From positions 1,984,001-2,048,000 of the forward strand of contig JAFREQ010000045.1 in the NCBI GenBank assembly GCA_025331565.1: a stretch of DNA of 64,000 nucleotides. The letters run 5' to 3'. This document shows positions 1 to 11,402 of this stretch, one piece after another; the first letter of the stretch is position 1; each line of letters starts with the position of its first letter. The notes beneath the pieces were generated by a model. That model had not been told where the DNA came from and searched no databases. It saw nothing but the letters and a program-made list of their open reading frames with translations. The position numbers and the translations under genes were made by a program. Origin of the DNA: Holacanthus passer (Eukaryota; Chordata; Actinopteri; Pomacanthidae).

Positions 1-278
1 CTTAGTGATCTTCAGTCTAGCCCTTCTTTGCTCACAAGAACAATTCGACTTCTGACGCTTTGTTCTGATGTTTCCTACAATGATCTGCTGGAAACTTGAG
101 GCACGGCCATGTTTATAACAGTGGCTGCAAGTTGAGTTAGTTGAACAAGCCTCTGATGAGTAAATCAAATCCATCTGAACATGTGTCACCTGGCTCCACA
201 GCTGTGTCTTTAACCTGATGAGCGAATATAGATAGTCTATAGATATATGACAGAGGGGACAAATGATGGGATGTTTAC
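1..278. other. yae1 intron 2, partial
   Basis: This is the sequence downstream of the exon 2 donor at 278, up to the left edge. I see no further yae1 exon, repeat or RNA gene in it. Confidence 0.5.
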
Positions 279-400
279 CTGACAATCCCTTTGAGTCTCC
301 CAGCAGCTGCAGTCTGAGCGGCTCCTTCCCTGTAGCCCAGGTTGAAGCCGACCTGAAGTGAGGCCTCCTCCCCGGCATCAGCCCCGTCCACATACCCGTC
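279..400 (-). CDS. yae1: yae1 coding exon 2 (deca-GX3 repeat)
   Basis: The acceptor TTGTGGACAG precedes GAC GGG TAT, and the exon ends in phase 2 at a GTAAAC donor (278-273). It encodes DGYVDGADAGEEAS, then LQVGFNLGYREGAA and AAAGRLKGIV. Small residues (G,G,G,S,G,G,G,T,G,G) recur every four positions, which is the Yae1/Lto1 deca-GX3 signature and predicts a glycine-faced helix. The following exon lies outside the window, so the C-terminal region cannot be described. Confidence 0.9.
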
Positions 401-668
401 CTGTCCACAACAACAGGCAGCTCATATTAACACTTTAATCACATACACAGAACTTAAACTATCACCAGAGTAGCTACAACAACAAGCAGGCAAAGTTTAG
501 CTTGAGCAACAACACGCTAGCTAACATAGCATAAGTTAGCTACATTAGCTTTACCCGCACTCGCTTCTTCATGAGGGACGTCCATTCTCGATTTAACAAA
601 CTGAAGTCGTCCGCGTTCTCGTCGAAAACATCTTCTCCATTAAACGAAACAGCTTTGACCCAAGACAT
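279..668 (-). CDS. yae1: yae1 gene, 5' part (two coding exons; continues off the left edge)
   Basis: The visible coding sequence joins 555-668 to 279-400 on the minus strand and runs off the window at the left. Yae1 forms a cytosolic complex with Lto1; this adaptor recruits the ABC protein ABCE1/Rli1 to the late-acting CIA machinery for Fe-S cluster insertion (family knowledge). The sequence shows an N-terminus beginning MSWVKAVS, a DVFDE acidic stretch and a run with Gly (or Ser/Thr) at every fourth residue, the deca-GX3 motif of the Yae1/Lto1 family. The human protein also begins MSWV and has DVFDEEAD, from memory. The intron is 154 bp with GT and AG ends. The C-terminal half is not in the window. 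Identification is firm for the motif plus N-terminus; copy number cannot be judged. Confidence 0.9.
555..668 (-). CDS. yae1: yae1 coding exon 1 (start codon to first donor)
   Basis: ATG at 668-666 opens a 38-codon segment (MSWVKAVSFN... ending KKRVR) that stops at a GTAAAG donor (554-549). An A at -3 gives a reasonable Kozak context, and the N-terminal Met-Ser-Trp-Val matches the family, so this start is preferred. The segment contains the acidic DVFDENADD patch and the REW motif that precedes the glycine repeat in vertebrate Yae1. The exon ends in phase 0 exactly where the deca-GX3 repeat begins. Confidence 0.9.
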
Positions 669-850
669 CGTGAGTTTATAAGATTTAGAAACAAGACTGT
701 TGATGTTTCATCTGAACAGTCCGACAATCAGGAGGCAACTTTGACGCAACAGCAGCAGCGTCCAGTTTGTGGGCTTTACGTCATCATCCTGCGCCACGAA
801 GAGGGAAATCCACCTTAAAACGAAATTTGACACGTGTCGTTACAGGATTG
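669..850 (-). promoter_or_regulatory. yae1: yae1 5' UTR and proximal promoter with CRE-like site and E-box
   Basis: The region upstream of the yae1 ATG is less AT-rich than its surroundings. It carries a CRE/ATF-type octamer TGACGTAA (minus strand, 783-776), about 110 bp upstream of the ATG, and a CACGTG E-box at 831-836. No TATA box is evident, which fits a housekeeping promoter. The transcription start is not determined; the CRE position suggests a short 5' UTR. Promoter identity is inferred from position. Confidence 0.45.
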
Positions 851-1149
851 ATGAGGTTGCTTTTGGTGGTGTGTAATAGAATAATAAAATAATGTTAGGA
901 ATGTATTTTAATAATGCAGTAATATGTTAGTAGCATTTTAAGTTTTGAGTTTGAATAACTTTATATACAGTTATCTTGTTCAGTGGTTGACCCTTTGAAA
1001 AGTTCAAAACATAAATATATAATATAAAATATGAGGAGTCACGAGATGATAAATGGGAGAGGAAAGAAGAAACATTTACATTTTAAAAAAACAAAAACTT
1101 TTCACTAATCTTTTTATCTGTTTTAATACTGGATAATTTGGAACTCACA

Positions 1150-1283
1150 TGGTTGGATTTAATTTAACCACATGATGTATTTTCCCTTAAAACATATCAT
1201 GTGGTTTTAATTTAACCACATATGTCCCCTCTAAATATATCATGTGGTTTGATTTAATTTGACCACATGATATATTTAGAGGG
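1150..1283. repeat. Nested palindrome cluster (ACCACATGAT / ATCATGTGGT)
   Basis: Inverted copies of the decamer ATCATGTGGT/ACCACATGAT, separated by TTTAATTT spacers, alternate through this stretch. The strongest is a perfect 22-bp inverted repeat, 1227-1248 against 1262-1283, with a 13-nt loop. The outer arm edges read CCCTCTAAATATA and TATATTTAGAGGG. It resembles a small MITE or nested MITE pair, but no transposase or clear target duplication was identified. Confidence 0.6.
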
Positions 1284-1407
1284 AAAATGTCTCTGATTAA
1301 GGTGACAACCACTTATAGACATCTGAAGCAAGACAAGGGCCACAACTGTTTATAATTATAAATTATAATTATAAAATATATTATATTTCCTAGTCTTATA
1401 ATCTTGT

Positions 1408-1578
1408 TACTTGGAATAGTAACTAGCAACTACAGCTGCAGATAAATGTTGTTGAGTGAAAAAAAGATATTTCTCTCTGATATGTAGTGAAGTAGCATAA
1501 AATGGAAATAATGTACAAGTAGCTCAAAATTGGACTCACAGTGCTTCAGTAAATGCACTTAGTTACTTTCCACCACTG
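1408..1578 (+). repeat. 3' end of a dispersed teleost hAT-like non-autonomous element
   Basis: The segment runs through GTAGTGAAGTAGCATAAAA and ends TTAGTTACTTTCCACCACTG. I recognise this as the terminal part of a very common fish interspersed repeat whose other end is CAGTGGTGAAAGTA; that 5' end is visible at 4471. The shared CAGTGGTG terminus in inverted orientation indicates terminal inverted repeats. Only the right portion is present here. The hAT assignment is inference. Confidence 0.55.
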
Positions 1579-1928
1579 GATCTCAGGCCTGCCACATTTC
1601 CTTAAGCTGGACTAGTGACAGTTAATTTAATTTGTTTAATTTGAAGTGAAAACTTAAGAACATTTTTTCATGCTCTTCTACCAAAATGTTCTGGGTTGAA
1701 ATTCACAAACTGAACTCTCTGAAGCTTGATAACATTCACTTGAATGATACCGAACTCAGGTAGAAGCAAATGCAGACAATTGATCTAATTTTAACTGTAA
1801 ATAAATCAAAGACACATTGATTAATGCCATTTTAAACGCATTTAAATCTATTTTTTAGGGTGTATTTTTCCTTTAACACGCACCTTTTCAGTGGCGTCGA
1901 TGGTTAAACTATGAAGTCCTGGTGTATA

Positions 1929-1984
1929 CTGCCATCTAGCGACAGTACACGGCAGGAACTAATATTTTGTCCTGCAGGGGGCGC
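1929..1984. promoter_or_regulatory. Divergent pair of CTCF-like motifs
   Basis: On the plus strand CCTGCAGGGGGCGC (1971-1984) fits the vertebrate CTCF core CCWSYAGRKGGCRS at every position. On the minus strand TCGCTAGATGGCAG (1942-1929) fits at 12 of 14. They point away from each other, 28 bp apart, between the yae1 promoter and the 3' side of pou6f2. Function as an insulator is inferred; occupancy cannot be seen. Confidence 0.5.
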
Positions 1985-2095
1985 TAGTGGCTCACTGTAA
2001 AATTGAGTGTGGTCCACAACGTTAAATGTCCTCTGGTATTAAAACTCAACTGTGTTTACAAATGAGAGGAGTTTCATCAGTTTAGTTTAAGATTT

Positions 2096-2139
2096 ATCAT
2101 CATCATCGTCATCATCATCATCATCTTTATCATCACCAG
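2096..2139. repeat. Imperfect (ATC)n trinucleotide repeat
   Basis: A run of ATC/TCA units with a few interruptions (GTC, TTT). It is a simple-sequence repeat with no coding context; the flanking 2000-3150 is AT-rich and shows no gene. Confidence 0.8.
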
Positions 2140-3189
2140 CTGTCTTTCTCCTTATGTCTTTAATTTCTGTCTTAGTGTTTATATTTATAATCCTAACAAC
2201 ACTGTGACTGTTTTGTTTTTTTTAATCAAATTGGGGATAAATAATTGAATAAATAATTAATCAAATAAAACTCACAAAACAGATTTTCATTTTTGCTTCC
2301 ATCTGTTTGGCTGTGGGTGTGTTTTTAAAAATGTTTTCTGAAGTCATGATGACAAGGAAAGTTTTAGATAAAAGATTAGGATAAAACATGGAAAATGTAT
2401 TTGATGATTTGAAATTTTAGTTTAAACTATTTTTGTTTTGTCTCGTTTTGTTACAAGATAAAAATCTCAAAGCTTAAAAGAAGGCTGTTACTGAAAGTTC
2501 TTATAGCATCTCAAAAGAGTGGAAAATAAAATATTACTTACATGTGTCATGTATATTTATCTGTCTATTTGATGAGTGTAACATGATTTGCATTTTGCGT
2601 GTGATTTTGATTGAATCAAATCAGAAATGAATTTTAGCCTTAATTTCAGCTAAACACTATTGAACTTATTGTTTCTGAGTATATGGAATTAAACAACAAA
2701 AATAACACAAAAAAAAACCCAGCATTGTGATGTTATTTTGCATTTGCATTATGAAGACACGTCTTTGTTTTAGACAAAAATATTTTTATTAGAAATGTTT
2801 CAGGCAATGAAAATAATGCAGGCAGACTGTTTCTGTCTCTGAAAACATCTACAGCTCATAAACAAAACATGGAAGAGACACGAAGCAATTTAACATTACT
2901 GTCAAATAAATGAATCTTATATATGTTCTGGTCAGAAACATGTTGTCAGCGTGTCAGAAATCATGTCTGCTGTTGTTGTTTTTCCATCCGAGCTGCATGT
3001 TTAGTGCAGCTTGAACGCTTCGAATCACCGTCCGGAGCATCTTTACAGCTTCCTGTTTAAGTTTTCAAACAAGAAAATGTCACCTGTCATGACAAACACA
3101 TTATTAACTCATCAATAATGCATCTCGCCTCCCATTTTTTTCCTCACTGTTGAGTAAAGACAGGAAGAAAAAAAAAAACCCTTGTTTTA

Positions 3190-4160
3190 TTTTCAGATTT
3201 TCTCATTCCTCATGCTTTATGGAAAACACAGGAGAGAGCGGGCAAATGCCTTTCACCTTGTTGGAAGGCATTTGCAGCCGTTGGACAACAATGGCCTTGA
3301 GACCACTCCGAGGCCACGGTGGAGTTGTCTCTGTTCTGGAAATGGAGGCCCTCATTTGCGGCGGCCACACCTTCAGTCCCCTCGCTCAAAGAGTCAAAAC
3401 AACCAGCCGGGGCAATCACCTGACACATTTCCATCCAATTTCCACTGCAGAATGTGTTCATTTTCAGGCTAATGGCATGTCATTTTGCTGGAGCCTTTGG
3501 TCAAGAATTAATCCTGGAATCAAAACAGATTTTCCGGGGAGCAATCTTCCATCAAGTATTGATTTTTTTACACTCACGGAGCCTGTACTCCATAATTTAA
3601 CCTGACAGCCAGCAGCACAATGGACTGGGAGCACCTTGGCATCTCGCAGAGGGAGCTCTCCTCCTCCTCCTCCTCTCCATGAGGCGAAAGAGAGATTGGG
3701 AAGGAGAAAAAAGAAAAAGGACTCCCAGATGTATAAAACAAAGAGCATTGCTTACAGAAACCACAGAGATAAAGCTTCCGTCTCTCTGTTTTACCTCTAA
3801 TTATGTTTTCTAGTATAGTGCAACTTGGGCAGGTAAGGCTGAGAGGGAAAAGGGGAGAGTGTTCTGGGGCCATCAGCTATCATTATGTGCCTGTTGACAT
3901 CTCCCTGTCTTTGAGTGATTCTCATCTGTGATTTCCCCCGGCCATTTTCCACAGATGCACGAAGAGGGGTTTCATCACGGCTCCCATAAAAAAGGACCAA
4001 AGTGTCCGTACAGGCCCTCGCTAATAAGAAAGCAAAGATGTGTCCGACCATGTCACTCCTCTTCCATCCATATCCGCTCTCTTGATGCCTTCAGATATGC
4101 AATCATTCTCTTTTGCCCCCTCTTTCTCTCTGCATGTGTTGTAAGTATACTATACGGTAC
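3190..4160. other. Candidate conserved non-coding block, intergenic
   Basis: This stretch has more balanced base composition than its flanks, few simple repeats, and open frames of about 80-150 codons in several overlapping frames on both strands. None of the translations shows a domain or splice logic. It includes factor-site-like words such as CTTTGGTCAAG and TAATCC. The pattern fits conserved regulatory DNA near a developmental transcription factor, but conservation is not visible from one genome. Confidence 0.3.
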
Positions 4161-4470
4161 GTAGAGGTCAGCGGGATGAGAGGATGATGGAGGGCAGGGA
4201 CGGTTATTTTCCTCTAGCTCTTAAAGCTGCGATGACCCGTGTGCAGGAGAGTTGCACTTTGCCAAAGGGTTTTCCACGCGCTGCTTACAAACTACCTGAC
4301 AGGAGGGGAAACTATTTCACTTTTCATCTGCTGCTTTTAACTCATAATCATCCATCTCAGGTTAAATGTGGTGTGATGTTTCTGTTTGCTCAGATTTGAC
4401 ATTACGGAGCAAAAGTTTGCGATAAATTTTGCAGCAATTATTGTTCAAGATTTAATGAGGGACCTTTGAG

Positions 4471-5055
4471 CAGTGGTGAAAGTATTCAGATCTTTTACTT
4501 AAGTAAAAATACTACAGTAATACCACAGTGTGAAAATACTCCACTACAAGTAAAAGTCCTGCATTAAAACATATTATTAACAGTAGTAATAAGTATTTAA
4601 GTATTATCAGCAAAGTTTACTTAAAGTATAAAAAAATACTCCTGCAGTAAAATGTTATATCTCTGTTCTTGGATTAATATCACTGCTGCATTATTGTATA
4701 TTTTGTATTTTACTGCTGTAGATGTTAACGGTCATTTGAACTACTTTATATACTGTTTGGTAGTTTAACCTACAGCGATGCATCATTTTCTATAAGATCG
4801 TCAGGTGTTGTCGTGTCACTGTCCTGTGAAAACCATGTGTCTCTAAAATGTTTCATGAGCTCAGAAAAAAAGTTTTCAGCTTTGTGAGACAATGTATTTT
4901 CCAGCTGATCCAGGAGAGTTTTTAAATATTTAATTTAGTTTAAGAAATAGAGGTGTTTTCTCATTGTAATGCAAACTGCAATCAGAAAAGTAACTAGTAA
5001 CTAAAAGTGTAAACTGAATAAAATATTTGCATCTGAGAGGTAGTGAAGTAGAATC
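4471..5055 (+). repeat. hAT-like dispersed fish repeat, 5' end and body
   Basis: It begins with CAGTGGTGAAAGTATTCAGA and continues with the characteristic TTTACTTAAGTAAAAATACT and CCACTACAAGTAAAAGTCCT segments. It fades out at about 5055 near TAGTGAAGTAG, so the right terminus is missing. It is in the same orientation as the fragment at 1408-1578. There is no open frame; it is non-autonomous and diverged. Confidence 0.6.
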
Positions 5056-5748
5056 AGTTAATCAAATTTTTTTTTTAAACTCAGAGGCTCAAGCCAAAGT
5101 TGTGTTTATATGTATCAAACATTTTGTAAACTGTCATTCATCATTTGATAATTAAAAACAGCCATTCTTGTTTACAGACTCCTGTCATGAAAGCACAAAA
5201 TCAATTTGTGGTTAACTCAGGATTTATCTTAAAAGTTGTATTTAAGATAAAAGTTTCTCTTTGAGTATAAAACTCCTTTATCTTTTCCAACCTGATGTGA
5301 AAAACGGACTTTAAAAAGGACATAATATAATGTGAAGCAATGTAAAGTTTTTGATGCTCAAGGTCGACACAAAGAGTCTTTTTAACAGACAACCACAAGC
5401 AAAAACCTATCGATTAAAGTAACTATTAAATATACAATTCAAACTATTCACTGGCATAGATTTTATTCATACTTTTTTTTAAGGTGGTAATGATTGTTTT
5501 CACCATGTCCTTGTGTTTCTTATTGTACTTAGTGTTCATCAAATTCAAAAGAAGTGTATTCAGTATTTGTACAGCCACAAACCATTAGAGCATGTGAACT
5601 TTTTATTTAAAGATTACTTTGGGCACTTTTGTATCTATTAGGCAGTTTGACAGCTAATGTGTGAGTTAAGGAATCAAACACTGATACTTTGGTTTCTTAC
5701 CATTACCAGTGCAGTTAACAGGGCCTAGTGATTGTATCAGGGTGGCTG

Positions 5749-5760
5749 TGCCCCCCCCCC
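5749..5760. repeat. Poly-C run
   Basis: An uninterrupted run of about twelve C residues in otherwise ordinary intergenic sequence; length may vary or be error-prone. Confidence 0.8.
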
Positions 5761-5859
5761 AGCCACCTCTTGGCAGCACCAGTGGTTATGACATGCAATA
5801 AAGGTCCCGACTGGAACTGAGCCGGCGACATTGCAGATACATGACATGTGTGGTAGATT

Positions 5860-5995
5860 TTTTTGCACACATTCACAAATCTGATCATGTACACATGGAT
5901 TCTGAATACACACGTGCAGATTTTTGTTCACATTCTCAAATCTCACTACACATTTAGAAAATATTTTACTCATTCACAAATCTGATTGAGCAGAC
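5860..5995. repeat. Short diverged tandem of ATTCACAAATCTGAT-like units
   Basis: The word ATTCACAAATCTGAT occurs near 5870 and again near 5970, with a related CACATTCTCAAATCTCA between. It looks like a small decayed tandem or transposon fragment; the family is not recognised with certainty. Confidence 0.4.
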
Positions 5996-6329
5996 ACCGA
6001 TTGAGGTACAGTTACACAACTCTACACTCACTTTTAAATAGTTTGGTGACAGTAATGCCACAACTTTCTTTTATCTACTGCAGTATACAGTAGAAGTCTA
6101 GAGTATAGAGTATATGTGCAGGTGGAGAGCAGAAGTGCCAGCTGCACTGCAGCTTTTACAGTCTCACCTGTGTGTTTGTGTGACTTTTGGGAAAAGACTC
6201 CTGCACAGAAACAATGAGCAGAGTTCAGGGTGCTAGAAAACAGAGACATCACAGCTTAAAGACATGCATTCAAAAACTGGGCTGCTAGAAAGTTAAATGG
6301 ACTATGTGCCGATGCAATCAGCTGCTCAA

Positions 6330-6790
6330 GTCAGACAGGTGTCTCTGTAAAGACCCGGGCTATTAACTCCTCTACCTGCAAATACCTCACAGTGTGTCAT
6401 TGCTAATAATGCTGAAAAAAAAGGCTGAAAAAAACAGAAACAACAGTGAAAGCAAAAGGGATCATATGCATGGCCAACCTCGATTGCATGTGAGGATTGG
6501 TAATTGCACCCCCAGAGGCATCTGGGTGTGCAGAGCAGCAAAGTGGGAGACGCCTGAGCAGCTCGGGCTTCACAGTCAGTGTACCAACATCTCAACCTTG
6601 AGGAGGAAGTGAAAACAAGAAGGCGGAGGAGCGGAGGGTGAGGGATATACAGACAGTTCATTTACCCAGAACATCAGCCCACCGCGCATTGTCTGAAAGA
6701 TAAGGAAAGTGAATGCTTCATGCCTGATGGAAAACAAAGGCAGCAATTTAAAACCATCTGCATCCAACACATGCACTCTCTCCCTCCACC
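6330..6790. other. Candidate conserved non-coding block, intergenic
   Basis: A mixed-composition stretch with overlapping short open frames on both strands, free of simple repeats apart from two short A-runs. It holds ATCATATGCATGGCC and GGTAATTGCACC words typical of homeodomain/POU sites. No domain is recognised in any frame. Regulatory potential is inferred from composition and position downstream of pou6f2. Confidence 0.25.
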
Positions 6791-7011
6791 TCTCTGTTTC
6801 TGTGTCCTGACTGATATTGAAACATAATCCATTTGGAGCGCCGACATGTCATAATATTTCTATCTGGCCTCCCTCTCCCCATTCAGGACAATTTCAGGTG
6901 GTTGCAGGTTGGAATGTTTTATTGCAACAAGTCAACTGGAGTTTTCACTTTGATTATGCCTTGAAAAAAAATGTATATAGCTAACTAATATATATAACTA
7001 ATGGCAGGACA

Positions 7012-7662
7012 TCTGTTGCACTGGGGTTGCACAAGGAAGCTGCTTTGGCCCATCATTATTCTCACTATACATGCTGCCACTTGGTTAATTCATTAGAGAG
7101 CACGATGTATGTTTCCATGGTTATGCAGATGATGCACAGCTGTACATCTCTGCTGAAACAAATGTTGCAGCTATAAACTCCATCACTACCTGTTTATGAC
7201 AATAAATCAATAGATGAGCAATAAAAGTTAAACAAGGACAAAAGTGAAATCCTACTAGTCGGCCTTAAAACAAACAGAAATGCTGTTTAATAATGTGGGA
7301 AAATTCACTCCCTGAATTAAATCTGAGGTTACAAGTATTTATTTATTTATTGTTTAAGCTTCAAGTCCGACATTAACAAGGTGATGGAAGCATAATTTTG
7401 ACTTTCCTGATACAGGCCTGAAAATCTTTTTTGCACTTTGCCTCATGCACGACTGCACTTCTTTTAAAATGTCTTTAAAAATCAGATGCATTCTATGTAC
7501 TTTGCTTTTAATTTTATAATTATTATCAACTGGGTTTTATTTTCCATCTTATTTTCCATTCATTTTCTATTCCTTTTTTATGTTTGTCTTTTTTATGTGA
7601 AGCATTTTGAGCTGCATTTCTTGTATGAGAGATGCCATACAAATAAAGTTTATTATTATTAT
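7012..7662 (+). mobile_element. 5'-truncated, decayed L2/CR1-type LINE fragment
   Basis: The plus strand reads TGVAQGS.FGPSLFSLYMLP, followed after small frame breaks by YADDAQLYIS and KLNKDKSEILLVG. This is the reverse transcriptase region with its YADD active-site motif. The 3' end (about 7590-7662) has GTGAAGCATTTTGAGCTGCA and ACAAATAAAGTTTATT, then an ATT repeat tail, the usual terminus of fish L2/CR1-like non-LTR elements. In-frame stops and lost 5' sequence show it is dead. Clade assignment beyond L2/CR1 is uncertain. Confidence 0.8.
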
Positions 7663-7699
7663 GAGATGGAGGGACACAAAGAAAAAGGACGAATAGTTC

Positions 7700-9640
7700 A
7701 CTTTAAATCCTTCTTACGGAGACTTGAGCTGCTCCTGTAGAAAATAACAATGAGCCACAAGATCCAGAGATCAAAACGCTTCTTTTACTGTATAGCTGTC
7801 TTTACTAGAAACATTTTCACCACAAACGCTCCTCAAACTACTATATATACGACTCTTAGATCTCGGCTAAGTAAAGAAAAGAAGAAGAAAATATAGGTTG
7901 TCCACTCCTCTTTGAACAAAGTTCTTCTTAAAACTGTGTTTGATTCTGCATTTGAACTCAAACTGTCACCTGTGACACACTTTGAACTGAACAGTGTCTC
8001 AAACTTTCACTTATTACACTGAAAATTATACTTGCTGAACTATCATGTAAGAAAAGAGCCATATAAAATTTAATTAGCAATTCTGACTAACAGGCCTTTT
8101 CCACAGAGGACATTTTGTCATGTCATCATAGGTAAAGTACAGATGTTAATAATAATATTAAGTTATTATTTACACCTGTGCTTTTCCTGCTGAATGTCAA
8201 AATGTCTTTCATGAAAAACGCTGTTTGAAGAGTGGAAATTCTTCTGAAACAATTCAGGTGATTGAGACACCTTGACACTGTTATTAGCTCAAACTCAAAC
8301 CCTGTCGGAGGAGTGTGACGGATAATACGGCTGATAATATGCAGTAAAATCTGAGAACTTAGTTTAACAAAGTGGCTCCTTTTCTCCTGTTTGACTTGAA
8401 TGACTGAATTACATGTCTTCAAATTTATGCAGGTAAAAGTGTGAGGAGGCTTTAAAGAAAGGGAGCTTCTAGGAATGAGAATCTACTTTCTTGTATAAGT
8501 TGTTAAATCTAGGATACTATAAAACTTAAAAAATGTGCACAAATAGGAACAAAACTTTTGAGTGTGACACATTTTTTTTTATCAGATTCACATCCGAGAG
8601 TGATTGATAAAAAAGCTCAAACCCTGACATTTATTCTATAATTCTGCGTTAGGATTCCTTTCAACTGTGCCGTTGCTCTTCATTCAAAAGACGTGCTGCT
8701 GCAGAGAGACAATAGAAAGTAAACTTTTATCAGCGGCAGAAGACAAACAGTTTGAGAAAACAGATATGGGTCAGGAGCTGCATCTGCACAATTACATTGT
8801 TAATGGGAAAGACAATGAAAATGGTGGAGATAGACAACAAAAGAACATCAAAAAAACTCACTCGAGCTGTGTACACCTCAGCCATCACCGCTCAAAAATA
8901 CATCCAGTGTTTTGAAATGAAGGGGGGGAGAGGGAGCTGAAAGGAAGACGAAAAAGCATCGTGAACATCAGTTTTCAGTCTAATGTTAATAATTTATGTT
9001 GTCTGTGCTTTTTATTATTATTATTTATTTATTTACTACTTTCTTTTCAGCAGTCTGCCCGTTTTTCAAAGGCATCATGGACAGGGAAGCCATATCAAAC
9101 TTTTGAGTTTAGTTTCAAAAGGCTTTCTCCCCGTTTATTTATATATTTCTTCTTCTTTACACTTGTCTTGTTGTTATTTGGTGAGGCAAACACATGAAGC
9201 TTTGATGAGAAGCAAACCTGACATGTATTCTTCTCCACTGACCCCGAGGAAATCTAAATAAATGGCTAAATATTGCATGCGAGCCCCTTTTTGTAACCTT
9301 TTCTCTCATTAAACGCATCAAATATTTAGTCGCATTCACTCATCTGTCCAACAACAATGGGTTAAAAGTCAAATAACACACGTAAATACGAAGGTGTGTA
9401 CAGGACGATTTAAGCTGCACTTGACCATGACCTCGCGGAGAGAGAAAGTCAGGACAAGTTAGGTTTTATCTGACGTTTTCAATAACCGTGTTTATGTGTG
9501 AAGTCGAAAAAGATGAAAAGAGAAGTCAGGGATGTTTTTTAGAATATTTGTATGTTACTGAAATCTTTGAACTCCACAGCAAACAGTGGGCCTACCTGTC
9601 TTACTTATATCACACTTTTAAAAACGAAAATACCAAATAT
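7700..9640. other. Intergenic, no feature recognised
   Basis: AT-rich sequence with only short open frames lacking domain features; a small ATT/ATTT run sits near 9010-9040. I see no gene, RNA or repeat family here. Confidence 0.5.
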
Positions 9641-9681
9641 GATCTATCTATCTATCTATCAATCAATCAATCTATCTATCA
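9641..9681. repeat. (TCTA)n / (ATCA)n tetranucleotide microsatellite
   Basis: About four ATCT units, then three ATCA units, then ATCT again: a compound tetranucleotide repeat. Confidence 0.85.
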
Positions 9682-9699
9682 ACTTTTATTCACTGTACG

Positions 9700-11402
9700 A
9701 ATCCCTATTTTCTAGTGTTTGTATTCATAGGATATTGAAATCAATGATAAATTCATCTAAAATTGACGTATTCAAAAATTTGATTTAAAGCTTAATTATG
9801 CCGAATGTCATGACTTTCACCGTATAGTCAAAACCTAAGATGGCAATTTAACTAGTTACCGTTAGCAAGAGATTGTTTTTCCATGATTTAGCTACTGACT
9901 TATTTAAATATGTGTGATAAGAAACTTGATTTACAAGACCATAATCAATGACGATGATTCGTCTACATTTTAAGACATTAAAATATATGATTTAGAGGCG
10001 GCTAAGACATCACATGAATTCCACCAGATTAAAAAACTGCACTGGCAATTTCTGCTACTCTGCTAAGCTAGTTAGCTTCAGCGCTAGTTCATTTTTTGCC
10101 CCCATCGTGATTGAATTTAGCTTTTGCCTTATTAGGTTCTGTGGAATAACAAACTAAATTACTAAAATCGAACTGAATAATAAATCAATCTACACTTTAC
10201 TAGCTAGATTTAAATGATTGTGATTTAGATATGTGAAATAACAAATTAATTTTTTAGCAATAAATCTACAAAATAAGACACACCAATTCATGAACTCCTT
10301 GTTAGCCAGCTAGCTGCTTGACCATCATGATTGAATTTCTTGGAATAACAAACTGAATACATGCAGTTAAGTACTATGATAAAAAGTTCATCATATTGAA
10401 AAAAATCAGTAATATCTATGTATATGTCTGGCTTTAGCAGTGGCTCTGACAGGTAAACATGTCTATGGCATAATAATTTTTATATGGTAAAACCGATGCA
10501 AAACATTTAGATACCTGTCTAAACTCAATTTTGTATTAATACAAAAATACATTTATTGCATTTTGGCTTTGTAGGAAAACAAGACACAAAATTCATGTCA
10601 AACAATTGTTTATTACTAATTATGGTACAAATCAATGTGACATACTTGAAGCTTTTTTTTTTTTTTTGGAAATACACAAAGTGCTGCTTAACTGACCAAA
10701 CAGATATTGCTCTATAGATTAAGTACAGTTTTCAGTCTATAAAAAATGAAAACCAACCTCTGCAGGCTCTTCAGCTTTGGTTTCGAGTTCTTCGACTATT
10801 AACAAAACATCAAACCAGTTTGTGTTAGTAAAATTTCACAAAAGCATTTAAAGGTGATTCACAAATCATCCTAATTGGGTTAAGAGCAACATTACTGTAA
10901 TCTCCTTTTCCTCTACGCGGGTCTACAGGTCTGTGAAAACTGAGAGATGAACGGCACAACGAATGAGAAATAATGCAACAATAATAAAAAACAGATGAGC
11001 AGAGAGTCACATGTGGTTCCGGAAACCACTTCACGGAAATAAAACAATCATGTGTCACATAATAATAAATAAAACACAAGCCTCTCCCTCCACGTTGAAG
11101 GTGAACATCGACACACACACAGTGCAGAGTAATTATCTGTCTTTTCTACTGACCTGCTGCTGCTTGTATGGCATTTGTATGATTCTCACAAGAACAGTAC
11201 TGAGGTAAACCTTGGATGAACTACTGTACATTTCTACTCTTCAATTCTTTTATCTCAGATTTTAAAGATTGTCAACATCATGAATCTATTTCTCTGTACA
11301 ATGTGCATAACTATAGAGCTTTGGTCCAGCATTGAAAAGTTGAGCGAAGGCATAACTCCTTCCTTGTGTCTTCTTTTTTTATTTTTTGGTTTTGGTTACA
11401 GC
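9700..11402. other. Intergenic, no feature recognised
   Basis: AT-rich sequence with several GCTAGCTAG-type words (10060-10330) and a poly-T run near 10654-10668. No gene or recognisable element is seen. Confidence 0.4.

Noticed and set aside
3150..3605. A 151-codon plus-strand open frame
   Set aside because: It starts in a poly-A-rich leader and has no domain, and the opposite strand is open as well. More likely non-coding.
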